Source: Pseudomonas flavescens
GTDB taxonomy: Bacteria > Pseudomonadota > Gammaproteobacteria > Pseudomonadales > Pseudomonadaceae
Assembly: GCF_013408425.1 (NCBI RefSeq)
Contig: NZ_JACBYV010000001.1
Coordinates: 5,456,001 to 5,520,000, forward strand
Length of the DNA stretch: 64,000 bases
Direction of reading: 5' to 3'
The notes under the pieces are model-generated. The model was not told where the DNA came from. It saw nothing but the letters and a program-made list of their open reading frames with translations, and searched no databases. Shown in pieces: positions 1-9,869 of this stretch (its first letter is position 1; every line of letters starts with the position of its first letter). Both the position numbers and the translations under genes were made by a program.

Positions 1-374
1 CGGCCGCCGACCGCAAGCACGTCGATGGCCGAGATGATTTCCTGCGAGGGTGCTTCCTTGAGCACGTAACCCGAGGCACCCATGCGCAGCGAACTGCTGA
101 CGTATTCCTGATTGTCGTACATGCTCAGGATCAGCACCTTGATGGACGGGTGGCGCTTTTTGATGATGCCGGTCAGTTCGAGGCCGTTGATGTCCTTGAG
201 GCCGATGTCCATCAGCAGGATATCCGGCTGCTCACGTGCCACCAGTTCCAGTGCCTCGCTGCCGCTGCCGGCTTCACCTACGATGTCGAAGCGCTCGACC
301 ATCGAGAGCAGCGTGCGTATGCCGTCGCGGACCAGGACGTGGTCGTCGACGAGAGCGATGCGGATCGTCTTCAT
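1..374 (-). CDS. NarL/FixJ-family response regulator (partial, C-terminus outside window)
   Basis: Translated on the minus strand from the ATG at 374, the protein begins MKTIRIALVDDH and shows a full receiver domain. The acidic pair near residues 9-10, the phospho-acceptor Asp in LLMDIGL (about residue 54) and the conserved Lys in GYVLKEA are all present. The reading frame stays open to the window edge, so the expected C-terminal LuxR-type helix-turn-helix is not visible. The start overlaps the kinase stop by four bases (ATGA, 371-374), so the two are translationally coupled as one two-component system. The divergent cstA gene is the obvious candidate target. Family assignment is firm; the signal and regulon are inference. 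Confidence 0.9.
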   Translation of the reverse strand, partial: MKTIRIALVDDHVLVRDGIRTLLSMVERFDIVGEAGSGSEALELVAREQPDILLMDIGLKDINGLELTGIIKKRHPSIKVLILSMYDNQEYVSSSLRMGASGYVLKEAPSQEIISAIDVLAVGG

Positions 375-1747
375 GACAGCGGATCCTGGTTGGGGGGCGT
401 GGCTGCGGAGAGTAACAGGGCTACGTCGAGCTTGGTGCCGGATGACGTCGAGGTGACGTTGAAGTCGCCGCCGAAGTGCTCGACCCGCTCGCGGATATTG
501 CGCAGGCCGATACCGCCGCTGTGCTGTTCGGCTTTGCGTGGGCTGAAGCCGCCACCGTCATCGCTGATACGCAGGTTAACCCGGCGGCTGTTACCGGTCA
601 GGCTGATTGCCACGCGGCTGGCGTGGGCATGGCGCTCGATATTGGTCAGGGCTTCCTGAAGGATGCGGAACAGCGCCACGTTCATGTCATCGCTCAGCCG
701 GGTATCGCTCAGGCCGTTGTGATAGCTCACGCTGAGGCCACTGCGCTGCTCGAATTCGCTGGCCAGTTGGCCGATGGCCGAGGCGAGGCCCAGGGTGTCG
801 AGCAGGGATGGGTGCAGGTCGTGGGAAATGCGCCGTACTTCGCCAATCGCGCCTGCCAGGCGCTCGATCCCCTGGCGCAGGGTCTGCGCGGCGCTGGCCT
901 TGCCGGCCTCCAGTTCGTGAGCGGCCAGTTCGAATTTGAATTTGATCGACACCAGCAACTGGCTGATACCGTCATGCAGTTCGCGAGACAGCCTCGAGCG
1001 CTCTTCTTCCTGCGACGTGATGATGCGCTGGGTCAGCTGTTGCAACTTGCGGTCGGCGAGGCGGTGCTCGCTGACGTTGAGGGTCAGGCCGCTGGCGAAC
1101 ACCAGCAGTACCGCGATCAGCGCGACGATGGCGATGGCCAGCATGGTGGTACGAATGCCGCTACCCACGTCGTGGCGAACCTGGGCGATGGCGTTATCGA
1201 CGTCCTCCAGATAGATGCCGGTGCCGAGCATCCAGCCCCAGCGCTCGAGCATGGTCACGTAAGCGAGCTTGTCGGCCATCTGGCCGGTGGACGGCTTCTG
1301 CCAGCCGTAGCGCTGAAAGCCGTCGCCCTGGGTCGCGCTACGGATCAACGCCTGGATCACCAGCAGACCGTGGGAGTCGGTCATGTTCCACAGGTCTTTG
1401 CCCACCAGAGTGCCTTGGCGAGGGTGCATCAGGCTTTTGCCGTTACGGTCGTAGACGAAGAAGTAACCGTCGCTGCCGAAGTTGATACGTGCCAGCAGGG
1501 CGAGTACCTGACGCTTGGTCTCATCGTCGTCGAGGCCGCTGTCGTAAAGCGGCCCGATGGTGCTCAGCGCCATCTCCACGTAGTGCTTGAGCTCGGCCTG
1601 CTTGCTGCTGAGGATGCTGTGTTCGATAAGTTGCGCCTGTTGGTTGCCCAGGCGCTGGTTCTGGATCAGCACCAGCAGGCAGACCACCGCCACGGCCAGC
1701 AGCATCGGCAGCAGACTGAGCGCGACGATCTTGTGCTTGAGTTGCAT
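371..1747 (-). CDS. Cache-domain sensor histidine kinase (NarL-partner type)
   Basis: This 458-residue membrane sensor has a transmembrane helix at about residues 7-28 and a periplasmic single-Cache domain at about 35-190 (typical GYFFVYD and GTGIYLEDVD stretches). A second helix lies at about 201-222, followed by a HisKA_3 dimerisation domain with the phospho-acceptor in SRELHDG (His258). An HATPase domain with a GGIGLRNIRER G-box ends the protein. I chose the ATG at 1747 because GGAG lies at a good distance upstream; the longer open frame to 1834 has no comparable site. Single-Cache domains of this type often bind acetate, propionate or pyruvate. That fits the divergent pyruvate/peptide transporter gene, but the ligand here is inferred. 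Confidence 0.88.
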   Translation of the reverse strand: MQLKHKIVALSLLPMLLAVAVVCLLVLIQNQRLGNQQAQLIEHSILSSKQAELKHYVEMALSTIGPLYDSGLDDDETKRQVLALLARINFGSDGYFFVYDRNGKSLMHPRQGTLVGKDLWNMTDSHGLLVIQALIRSATQGDGFQRYGWQKPSTGQMADKLAYVTMLERWGWMLGTGIYLEDVDNAIAQVRHDVGSGIRTTMLAIAIVALIAVLLVFASGLTLNVSEHRLADRKLQQLTQRIITSQEEERSRLSRELHDGISQLLVSIKFKFELAAHELEAGKASAAQTLRQGIERLAGAIGEVRRISHDLHPSLLDTLGLASAIGQLASEFEQRSGLSVSYHNGLSDTRLSDDMNVALFRILQEALTNIERHAHASRVAISLTGNSRRVNLRISDDGGGFSPRKAEQHSGGIGLRNIRERVEHFGGDFNVTSTSSGTKLDVALLLSAATPPNQDPLS

Positions 1748-1876
1748 CGATTCACTCCGGACGGGAGGTTTGCTGGCAGGGTAGGGCTGGGCGCATTGAT
1801 CACCCCCGGGGCAGCGGGCCGCCAGAGCATACACAAAACCGGGTCGTGACCGGTTGGCAGGTTCGGTTCTGGCCTA

Positions 1877-1888
1877 CGTAGTTCTACG
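1877..1888. promoter_or_regulatory. Inverted repeat CGTAG-TT-CTACG between kinase and cstA
   Basis: A perfect five-base inverted repeat around TT lies at 1877-1888, extendable by one or two bases on each side, in the 270-base divergent intergenic region. Its size and spacing are like sites bound by NarL/LuxR-type regulators, and the locus encodes one. It is a candidate operator for the adjacent regulator, not proven. Confidence 0.4.
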
Positions 1889-1965
1889 CAGGGGGCCGTG
1901 GGTAGTTTTGCGAATTACTCGAAAGGGGACTTATATGGATAGTTGCGGGGGCTCTGTTGCGGAGC

Positions 1966-1976
1966 AAAACAATAAC
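1966..1976 (+). promoter_or_regulatory. Candidate Hfq/Crc catabolite-repression motif in the cstA leader
   Basis: The stretch AAAACAATAAC contains AACAATAA, a match to the A-rich AANAANAA motif through which Hfq and Crc repress translation in Pseudomonas. It sits about 42 bases upstream of the cstA start codon, inside the likely mRNA leader but not over the ribosome binding site. Confidence 0.45.
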
Positions 1977-2017
1977 AATGAACGTCGCGGACAGACGTCT
2001 GCGGCAGGAGAGGTCAA

Positions 2018-4099
2018 ATGACCAGAATGGCTAGCCATATCGCCTGGTTTGCCGTCGCCTTACTGGGCGCCTTCGCGCTAGGTACCGTGGCGCTGAACCG
2101 CGGTGAGTCGATCAACGCCCTGTGGATTGTCGTCGCTGCCGTGGCGATCTATCTCGTCGTCTATCGGTACTACAGCCTGTTCATCGCCACCAAGGTGATG
2201 CAGCTCGACCCCAGTCGCGCTACCCCCGCCGTACTCAACAACGACGGTCTGGACTACGTCCCCACCAACAAACACATCCTCTTTGGTCACCACTTCGCCG
2301 CCATCGCTGGCGCCGGCCCGCTGGTCGGCCCGGTACTCGCCGCGCAGATGGGCTATCTGCCCGGCACCCTGTGGCTGATCGCCGGTGTGGTCCTGGCCGG
2401 TGCGGTGCAGGACTTCATGGTGCTGTTCATTTCCACGCGCCGTAACGGCCGCTCCCTGGGTGAGCTGGTACGCGAGGAAATGGGCCAGGTGCCAGGCACC
2501 ATCGCGTTGTTCGGCGCCTTCATGATCATGATCATCATCCTCGCGGTGCTGTCGCTGATCGTGGTCAAGGCGCTGGCGGAAAGCCCATGGGGCATGTTCA
2601 CCGTCATGGCGACCATTCCCATCGCCATGTTCATGGGCATTTACATGCGCTATATCCGGCCTGGCCGCATTGGTGAGATCTCCCTGATCGGGGTGATCCT
2701 GCTGCTCGGCTCCATCTGGCTGGGTGGCGTGATCGCGGCCGATCCCGTGTGGGGCCCCGCCTTCACCTTCACCGGTGTGCAGATCACCTGGATGCTGATC
2801 GGCTACGGCTTCGTCGCCGCGGTATTGCCGGTATGGCTGATCCTGGCGCCACGTGACTACCTGTCGACCTTCCTGAAGATCGGCACCATCATCGCCTTGG
2901 CTATCGGCATTCTGGTGGTCATGCCCGAGCTGAAAATGCCGGCGCTGACTCAGTTCACCGACGGCACCGGGCCGGTGTGGAAGGGCACGCTGTTCCCCTT
3001 CCTGTTCATCACCATCGCCTGCGGCGCGGTATCCGGCTTCCACGCCCTGATCAGCTCGGGCACCACGCCCAAGCTGCTCGCCAACGAGTCCCATGCCCGT
3101 TACATCGGCTATGGCGGCATGCTGATGGAGTCCTTCGTGGCCATCATGGCCATGGTCGCCGCGTCGGTGATCGAGCCGGGCGTGTACTTCGCCATGAACA
3201 GCCCTGCCGCGCTGGTCGGCTCGGATGTCCAATCGGTTGCCGCGGCGGTCAGCAGCTGGGGTTTCGTGATCACTCCCGAAGAGCTGGAAGCGGTTGCCCG
3301 AGACATCGGTGAAAACACCATTCTGGCCCGCGCCGGTGGTGCGCCGACCCTGGCCGTGGGCATCGCGCAGATTCTTCACAGCGTGCTGCCAGGTGAAAAC
3401 ACCATGGCCTTCTGGTACCACTTCGCGATCCTGTTCGAGGCGCTGTTCATCCTCACCGCGGTCGACGCCGGTACCCGTGCCGGGCGCTTCATGCTGCAGG
3501 ATCTGCTGGGCAACTTCGTGCCGTCCATGAAGAAGACCGAGTCCTGGTTCGCCAACGTCATCGCCACCGCTGGCTGTGTGGCACTGTGGGGTTGGCTGCT
3601 CTATCAGGGCGTGATCGATCCGCTGGGCGGCATCAACACCCTGTGGCCGCTGTTCGGCATCTCCAACCAGATGCTGGCTGGCATCGCGCTGATGCTGGGT
3701 ACCGTGGTGCTGATCAAGATGAAGCGTCAGCGCTATGTGTGGGTAACGCTGATCCCGGCCACCTGGCTGCTGATCTGCACCACCACCGCAGGGCTGATCA
3801 AGCTCCTCGACCCGAACCCCGCTGTCGGTTTCCTGGCTCTGGCCAAGAAGTATCAGGCGGCGGTGGATGCCGGTCAGATCCTCGCTCCGGCCAAGGACCT
3901 CGGCCAGATGCAGCACGTGATCCTCAACGCTTACACCAACGCTACCCTGACCGTGCTGTTCCTGTTCGTGGTGGTCAGTGTGCTGTTCTATGCCGTCAAG
4001 GTCGGTCGTGCCGCCTGGCAAAAGGATTCGCGCAGCGACAATGAGGCGCCTTATCAGGCCATTCCTGCCGACGCACCGGAGGTCGCCCGTGTTCAATGA
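2018..4099 (+). CDS. cstA: CstA-family pyruvate/peptide transporter (carbon starvation protein A)
   Basis: This is a 693-residue polytopic inner-membrane protein with many hydrophobic segments. It has the CstA N-terminal block ([18 protein letters not shown], about residues 95-112) and the family's conserved [17 protein letters not shown] region. Length matches E. coli CstA/BtsT. These proteins import pyruvate by proton symport and were earlier linked to peptide uptake under carbon starvation. AGGAGAGG lies just before the ATG at 2018. The stop overlaps the start of the YbdD-type gene, the usual partner. Upstream lie a divergent two-component system and an A-rich motif suggesting carbon catabolite control. 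The substrate is inferred from the family. Confidence 0.93.
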   Translation: MTRMASHIAWFAVALLGAFALGTVALNRGESINALWIVVAAVAIYLVVYRYYSLFIATKVMQLDPSRATPAVLNNDGLDYVPTNKHILFGHHFAAIAGAGPLVGPVLAAQMGYLPGTLWLIAGVVLAGAVQDFMVLFISTRRNGRSLGELVREEMGQVPGTIALFGAFMIMIIILAVLSLIVVKALAESPWGMFTVMATIPIAMFMGIYMRYIRPGRIGEISLIGVILLLGSIWLGGVIAADPVWGPAFTFTGVQITWMLIGYGFVAAVLPVWLILAPRDYLSTFLKIGTIIALAIGILVVMPELKMPALTQFTDGTGPVWKGTLFPFLFITIACGAVSGFHALISSGTTPKLLANESHARYIGYGGMLMESFVAIMAMVAASVIEPGVYFAMNSPAALVGSDVQSVAAAVSSWGFVITPEELEAVARDIGENTILARAGGAPTLAVGIAQILHSVLPGENTMAFWYHFAILFEALFILTAVDAGTRAGRFMLQDLLGNFVPSMKKTESWFANVIATAGCVALWGWLLYQGVIDPLGGINTLWPLFGISNQMLAGIALMLGTVVLIKMKRQRYVWVTLIPATWLLICTTTAGLIKLLDPNPAVGFLALAKKYQAAVDAGQILAPAKDLGQMQHVILNAYTNATLTVLFLFVVVSVLFYAVKVGRAAWQKDSRSDNEAPYQAIPADAPEVARVQ

Positions 4100-4292
4100 T
4101 CTCAGCCGCATGGGCAAGTACCTCGGTCAGGCCGCGCGGATGCTGGTGGGGATGCCCGACTACGACACCTATGTCGAGCACATGGCCAAGAAGCATCCGG
4201 AAAAGCCGGTGATGAGCTACGAAGCCTTCTTCCGCGAGCGCCAGGAAGCGCGTTATGGTGGCGGCAAGGGGCGGCCTATCCGCTGCTGTTGA
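4089..4292 (+). CDS. YbdD/YjiX family small protein, CstA partner
   Basis: A 67-residue soluble protein starts at GTG 4089, eleven bases before the cstA stop, so the two are translationally coupled. It carries the family signature [17 protein letters not shown] and the C-terminal [25 protein letters not shown] tail. YbdD/YjiX proteins are encoded next to cstA/btsT in most enterics and pseudomonads and are needed with CstA for pyruvate transport in E. coli, though their molecular role is not settled. The GTG start was chosen because the family begins a few residues before the first internal Met. Confidence 0.9.
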   Translation: MFNDLSRMGKYLGQAARMLVGMPDYDTYVEHMAKKHPEKPVMSYEAFFRERQEARYGGGKGRPIRCC

Positions 4293-4323
4293 TCTCTCCG
4301 GGCTAACCGCCTGGTTCAAGAAC

Positions 4324-4351
4324 CACACGCCACGCCTAGTCGTGGCGTGTG
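4324..4351. other. 11-bp perfect hairpin between ybdD and the cobW-type gene
   Basis: CACACGCCACG (4324-4334) pairs perfectly with CGTGGCGTGTG (4341-4351) around a six-base loop. No T-tract follows in either direction, so it is not a textbook terminator. It lies only 21 bases upstream of the downstream start codon and could act as a weak terminator or mRNA processing/stability element separating cstA-ybdD from the GTPase gene. Confidence 0.6.
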
Positions 4352-4372
4352 TCATTCAGAGGAACGTGTTTT

Positions 4373-5338
4373 ATGTCCTTTTCCCCCATTCCGGTCACCG
4401 TGCTCAGCGGCTTTCTCGGGGCTGGCAAGACCACCCTGTTGCGTTATGTGCTGAAGGCCGAGCATGGCCTGAAAATCGCGGTCATCGAAAACGAATTCAG
4501 TGAAGTACCGATCGACAGCCAGTTGCTTGGCAGCGAGCCGGTGCAGGTGATGACTCTGGCCAATGGCTGCGTATGCTGTTCCATCCACGTGGAGCTAGAG
4601 AAGGCGTTGTTCCTGCTGCTGGAGAAGCTCGACAGCGGCGAGCTGGCATTCGATCGTCTGGTGATCGAATGCACCGGCCTCGCCGACCCGGCGCCGGTAG
4701 CGCAGACCTTCTTCGCGACGGAGGAGTTGTGCGAGCGTTACGTGCTGGACGGCATCATCACCCTGGTGGATGCCGCCAACGCCGAGCGCCACCTGCAGGA
4801 AACCATCGCCCAGGCTCAGGTCGGTTTCGCTGACCGCATTCTGTTGAGCAAGACCGATCTGGTCGACGAAACCAGCCGTGAAGCCTTGATCGCGCGCTTG
4901 CAGCGCATCAACCGACGGGCGCCTATCCGGGTGGTCGAGCACGGCCGTATCGACCTGGGCGAGCTACTCGATGTGCGTGGTTTCAACCTCAACGCCGATA
5001 TCGCACCGAGCCTGCGCCCGGTTGCACCTGGCAAGAACAGCGACCGTATCTCCACGCTGGTGCTCACCAGCGATACGCCACTGGATCTGGATCGGCTTTC
5101 CGGCTTCATGGAAGAGCTGTTGGAGGAGCACGGCAATTCACTGTTGCGCTACAAGGGCGTGCTGAGCATTGCCGGGGAGGACCGTCGCATGGTGTTCCAG
5201 GGCGTGCTGCGGCTCTATGGGTTCGATTGGGACAGCGGGTGGGGGGCTGACGAGAAGCGTGAGAGCGTGATCGTCTTCATCGGCGACAACCTGCCTGAAG
5301 AGGCGATTCGCCAGGGCTTCGCCGCGCTGAGCGCCTAG
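4373..5338 (+). CDS. CobW/COG0523-family GTPase (putative metallochaperone)
   Basis: This 321-residue protein has the G3E-family Walker A GFLGAGKTTLL near the N-terminus, the COG0523 metal-binding signature GCVCC, the switch stretch ECTGLADP, and a C-terminal CobW domain ending the frame. Such GTPases deliver zinc, cobalt or other metals to client proteins. This subtype is close to E. coli YjiA, which also lies beside yjiX and the CstA-like btsT, so the neighbourhood is conserved. The start at 4373 is chosen over the GTG at 4349 because AGAGGA (about 4359) precedes it at good spacing. I see no Zur-like box upstream. Confidence 0.88.
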   Translation: MSFSPIPVTVLSGFLGAGKTTLLRYVLKAEHGLKIAVIENEFSEVPIDSQLLGSEPVQVMTLANGCVCCSIHVELEKALFLLLEKLDSGELAFDRLVIECTGLADPAPVAQTFFATEELCERYVLDGIITLVDAANAERHLQETIAQAQVGFADRILLSKTDLVDETSREALIARLQRINRRAPIRVVEHGRIDLGELLDVRGFNLNADIAPSLRPVAPGKNSDRISTLVLTSDTPLDLDRLSGFMEELLEEHGNSLLRYKGVLSIAGEDRRMVFQGVLRLYGFDWDSGWGADEKRESVIVFIGDNLPEEAIRQGFAALSA

Positions 5339-5352
5339 TTTTCCCAGGCATA

Positions 5353-5389
5353 AAAAATGCCGGGCAGCTCGCGCTGTCCGGCATTTTTC
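5353..5389. terminator. Bidirectional terminator between cobW-type gene and rpoD
   Basis: AATGCCGGGCAG pairs with CTGTCCGGCATT (one G-T pair) around a short loop. It is flanked by an A-run on the left and a T-run on the right, so it can end transcription of both converging genes. Confidence 0.9.
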
Positions 5390-5403
5390 ATTCCCGTGAA
5401 CCG

Positions 5404-7251
<1,848 letters not shown>

Positions 7252-7289
7252 AACACCCTATCCACTGAAGGTCTTGGCGGGCTGAAAAC

Positions 7290-7316
7290 AAGCCGAGGAT
7301 TATACCTCAGCTCGGC
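7290..7316 (-). promoter_or_regulatory. Possible internal rpoD promoter (TATAAT) in the dnaG-rpoD gap
   Basis: On the minus strand the gap contains a consensus TATAAT (7304-7299) inside an imperfect palindrome GAGG-TATAAT-CCTC. A good -35 box at 17 bases is lacking, and the palindrome followed by TTGTTTT could instead be a weak terminator. Internal rpoD promoters are known in this operon in E. coli. Confidence 0.3.
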
Positions 7317-7318
7317 GC

Positions 7319-9298
7319 TCAGGCGCCAGTTGGGGTCTTGCTGGGCGAGGTGAGGTTGCTGTAATGCTCTCGCAGCAGCGCCTTTTCCTCGTCGGTGAGT
7401 TCGCTCGGGCTTTTCTGCATGATGCTGCGCAGAGCGGTTTCGCGCCGTCTTAGCGACTGGCTATGGACAAGTGTAGTTATGGTGTCGAAAAACTGCCGTT
7501 CAAGGTTGTCCTGATCGATTAACCATTCTTTTTCTGCCAGTACCTTGAGCAGGCGGCCCTGTTCGGTGCCGTGCCAGCGGGCGATCAGTTGCAGCGAACG
7601 CAGGGCCGGCTGCTTTTGCAGGGTGCCCACCAGTGCTACCAGTAACTGGGCGTAAGTGTCGCCTTCGGCAGCGAAATTGCTGACATCGTCGACCCTTTGT
7701 GCCAGTTCCGGGTGGTGCAGCAAGCTGCGCAAGGCGCTCAGGTGGGGTGACTCGACGCTCACCGCCGTGCGTGGCGGGTGATAGTCGTCGCGGCCTTTCT
7801 TGTTCCACTTGCCGCCGTCCTTTTTCCATTCGCCCTTGCCCTGTTTTCTGGCGGGGCGCTCGAAAGCCTGTACCGGTTGCTGCTCCTCGTAACTCGGTGC
7901 CGCGTCGTAGTAAGCGCTATCGGGGATGGCTTCGAACGGCGGCGCGTGGTGATCGCTGCTCTGCTGGGCGGGAGCATGTGCCTGGCGGGCTGGCGGCGCC
8001 GACATCTGGCTCAGGGTGTCGGTATCGAGGCCGGTGATCTGGGTCAGGCGTTGGCGCATCAGGGCGCGCAGGGTATTGCCGGGGATCTTTTCGATCAGCG
8101 GCGCGGCCAGGGTCACCAGGTGCGCCTTGCCCTCCAGAGAGCGGGGGTCCGCCTCTTCGCTCAACTGCTGAAAGAAGTAGTCCGCCAGTGGCTGGGCATG
8201 TTGATGGATGCGTGCGCGGAAAGCGTCGGTGCCTTCGCTGCGCACCAGAGTGTCCGGGTCTTCGCCTTCAGGCAGGAACAGGAAGCGTGCGCGGCGGCCA
8301 TCCTGCAGGTTCGGCAGGGCGGCCTCCAGTGCGCGCCAGGCGGCGTTGCGGCCGGCCTGGTCGCCATCGAAACAGAACAAGACGCTGGGCACCAGGCGAA
8401 ACAGGCGCTTGAGGTGTTCCTCGCTGGTCGCCGTGCCCAAGGTCGCCACGGCATTGCGCAGGCCTTGCTGGGCGAGGGCGATGACGTCCATGTAGCCCTC
8501 GACCACCATGATCTCGTCGAGATTGCGGTTGTGCTTGCGCGCCTCGTACAGGCCATAGAGCTCCTGGCCTTTGTGGAACACCGGAGTTTCCGGCGAGTTA
8601 AGGTACTTGGGTTTGTCGTCGCCCAGTACCCGGCCACCAAAGGCGATGACGCGGCCGCGGCTGTCGTGGATGGGGAAGATCACTCGATCACGGAAGCGGT
8701 CGTAGCGTTTGCCGCTGTCGGGATTCTCCACCAGCAGGCCGGCATCGATCATCGCCTTGTGCTGCAGGCTGTCGCCGGCCAGGTGTTTGAGCAGGTTGTC
8801 CCAGCCGGGTGGTGCGAAGCCAAGGCCGAAGTCCCGGGCGATCTCGCCGGACAGCCCACGACCTTTCAGGTAGTCGACCGCGGCGCGGCGCTGCGGGTGG
8901 CTCTTCAGTGCCTGGCGATAGAAGTCCGCGGCGGCCTTGAGCAACGCATAGAGTGGCGAGTCGCTCGGTTGGCGCGGCTTGCCGCCGCGTCCGCCGTCTT
9001 CGCGTGGGACGTCCATGCCAGCACGTTTGGCCAGTTCCTCTACCGCCTGGGGGAACTCCATCTGGTCGTGATCCATCACGAAGCCCAGGGCGTTGCCACC
9101 GGCGCCGCAGCCGAAGCAGTAATAGAACTGCTTGTCGGGGCTGACGGTGAAGGACGGGGACTTTTCCTTGTGGAACGGGCAGCAGGCGCTGTAGTTCTTG
9201 CCGGTCTTCTTCAACTGGATGCGCGAACTCACCACATCGACGATGTCGGTGCGGTTGAGCAAATCATCGATGAAGGATTGCGGGATCAGTCCGGCCAT
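7319..9298 (-). CDS. dnaG: DNA primase DnaG
   Basis: This 659-residue primase makes RNA primers for the replication fork. Its N-terminal CHC2 zinc finger is visible (CCPFHKEKSPSF then YYCFGCGAGG). The catalytic core has the Toprim acidic motifs (VVEGYMDVIAL and FCFDGDQAG), and a C-terminal helicase-binding domain ends the protein. A Q/K/R-rich low-complexity linker lies at about residues 425-510, between the core and the helicase-binding domain. The ATG at 9298 gives the standard N-terminus MAGLIPQSFIDDLL. It lies between rpsU and rpoD, and a terminator-like hairpin upstream should lower its expression relative to rpsU. Confidence 0.98.
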   Translation of the reverse strand: MAGLIPQSFIDDLLNRTDIVDVVSSRIQLKKTGKNYSACCPFHKEKSPSFTVSPDKQFYYCFGCGAGGNALGFVMDHDQMEFPQAVEELAKRAGMDVPREDGGRGGKPRQPSDSPLYALLKAAADFYRQALKSHPQRRAAVDYLKGRGLSGEIARDFGLGFAPPGWDNLLKHLAGDSLQHKAMIDAGLLVENPDSGKRYDRFRDRVIFPIHDSRGRVIAFGGRVLGDDKPKYLNSPETPVFHKGQELYGLYEARKHNRNLDEIMVVEGYMDVIALAQQGLRNAVATLGTATSEEHLKRLFRLVPSVLFCFDGDQAGRNAAWRALEAALPNLQDGRRARFLFLPEGEDPDTLVRSEGTDAFRARIHQHAQPLADYFFQQLSEEADPRSLEGKAHLVTLAAPLIEKIPGNTLRALMRQRLTQITGLDTDTLSQMSAPPARQAHAPAQQSSDHHAPPFEAIPDSAYYDAAPSYEEQQPVQAFERPARKQGKGEWKKDGGKWNKKGRDDYHPPRTAVSVESPHLSALRSLLHHPELAQRVDDVSNFAAEGDTYAQLLVALVGTLQKQPALRSLQLIARWHGTEQGRLLKVLAEKEWLIDQDNLERQFFDTITTLVHSQSLRRRETALRSIMQKSPSELTDEEKALLREHYSNLTSPSKTPTGA

Positions 9299-9341
9299 AG
9301 GTGCTCAATAGTGCCGCAATGCGCGGGGAAACGGCAGCGGC

Positions 9342-9386
9342 AAAAACGCAAAAACTCCGATCATTCGCCAGGAGGCGAAGCGGAGT
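9342..9386 (-). terminator. rpsU-dnaG intergenic terminator/attenuator
   Basis: On the minus strand ACTCCG (9386-9381) pairs with CGGAGT (9359-9354), enclosing an inner TTCGCC/GGCGAA stem. T-rich sequence (9353-9342) follows. It occupies the position of the E. coli T1 terminator that makes rpsU expression exceed that of dnaG. A second perfect hairpin, ATGCCTGGC/GCCAGGCAT (9398-9419), lies just upstream without a T-run. Confidence 0.8.
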
Positions 9387-9439
9387 CTTTGACGATAATG
9401 CCTGGCGTGGGCCAGGCATAGAACGTTGCTTGTACGGTA

Positions 9440-9655
9440 TTAGTACAGGCGAACGCTGCGGCGCTGTTCGCGCTGCACTTTCTTGGCGTGACGCTTAACA
9501 GCGGCAGCTGCTTTGCGCTTACGCTCGGCGGTCGGCTTCTCGTAGAATTCGCGGCTACGAACTTCGGCCAGAACACCGGCTTTTTCGCAGGAGCGCTTGA
9601 AACGACGCAGAGCTACGTCGAAGGGTTCGTTCTCTTTAACTTTGACGGCTGGCAT
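9440..9655 (-). CDS. rpsU: 30S ribosomal protein S21
   Basis: This 71-residue basic protein begins [19 protein letters not shown] and ends RRSVRLY, a full-length match to bacterial S21. It assembles late on the 30S subunit platform and aids initiation near the anti-Shine-Dalgarno. It is the first gene of the macromolecular synthesis operon, transcribed leftward into dnaG through an attenuating terminator. A 214-base region without a gene separates it from divergent tsaD and should hold both promoters; I could not place them convincingly. Confidence 0.98.
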   Translation of the reverse strand: MPAVKVKENEPFDVALRRFKRSCEKAGVLAEVRSREFYEKPTAERKRKAAAAVKRHAKKVQREQRRSVRLY

Positions 9656-9869
9656 CCAGAGCTACCTTCTTTATTACCGGAGGTTTGTGTCTTCCGGCAA
9701 CGGCACGGAAAGATCACAGGTTTTTAAGGGTTGCGGATGTTACCGCCTCGTCAACCGGAATGCAAAGCCTCTGATCGAAAAGCACTGGTCTGTGCCACTT
9801 GGCGACGATTATTATGCCGGCCTTTCACGCCCGGCGGGCTGCCGGTCTGTCTAACCTCAAGGCGAAACC

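Noticed and set aside
476..1849. 457-residue open frame antisense to the Cache kinase
   Set aside because: Low-complexity shadow; the minus-strand frame has intact kinase motifs and a ribosome binding site.
2078..4117. 679-residue open frame antisense to cstA
   Set aside because: His/Gln/Gly/Asp-rich composition with no domain logic; it is the expected shadow of a high-GC gene.
7299..7304. Strong rpoD promoter from the TATAAT in the dnaG-rpoD gap
   Set aside because: Kept only as a low-confidence feature, since no -35 box fits and the sequence is also part of a palindrome.
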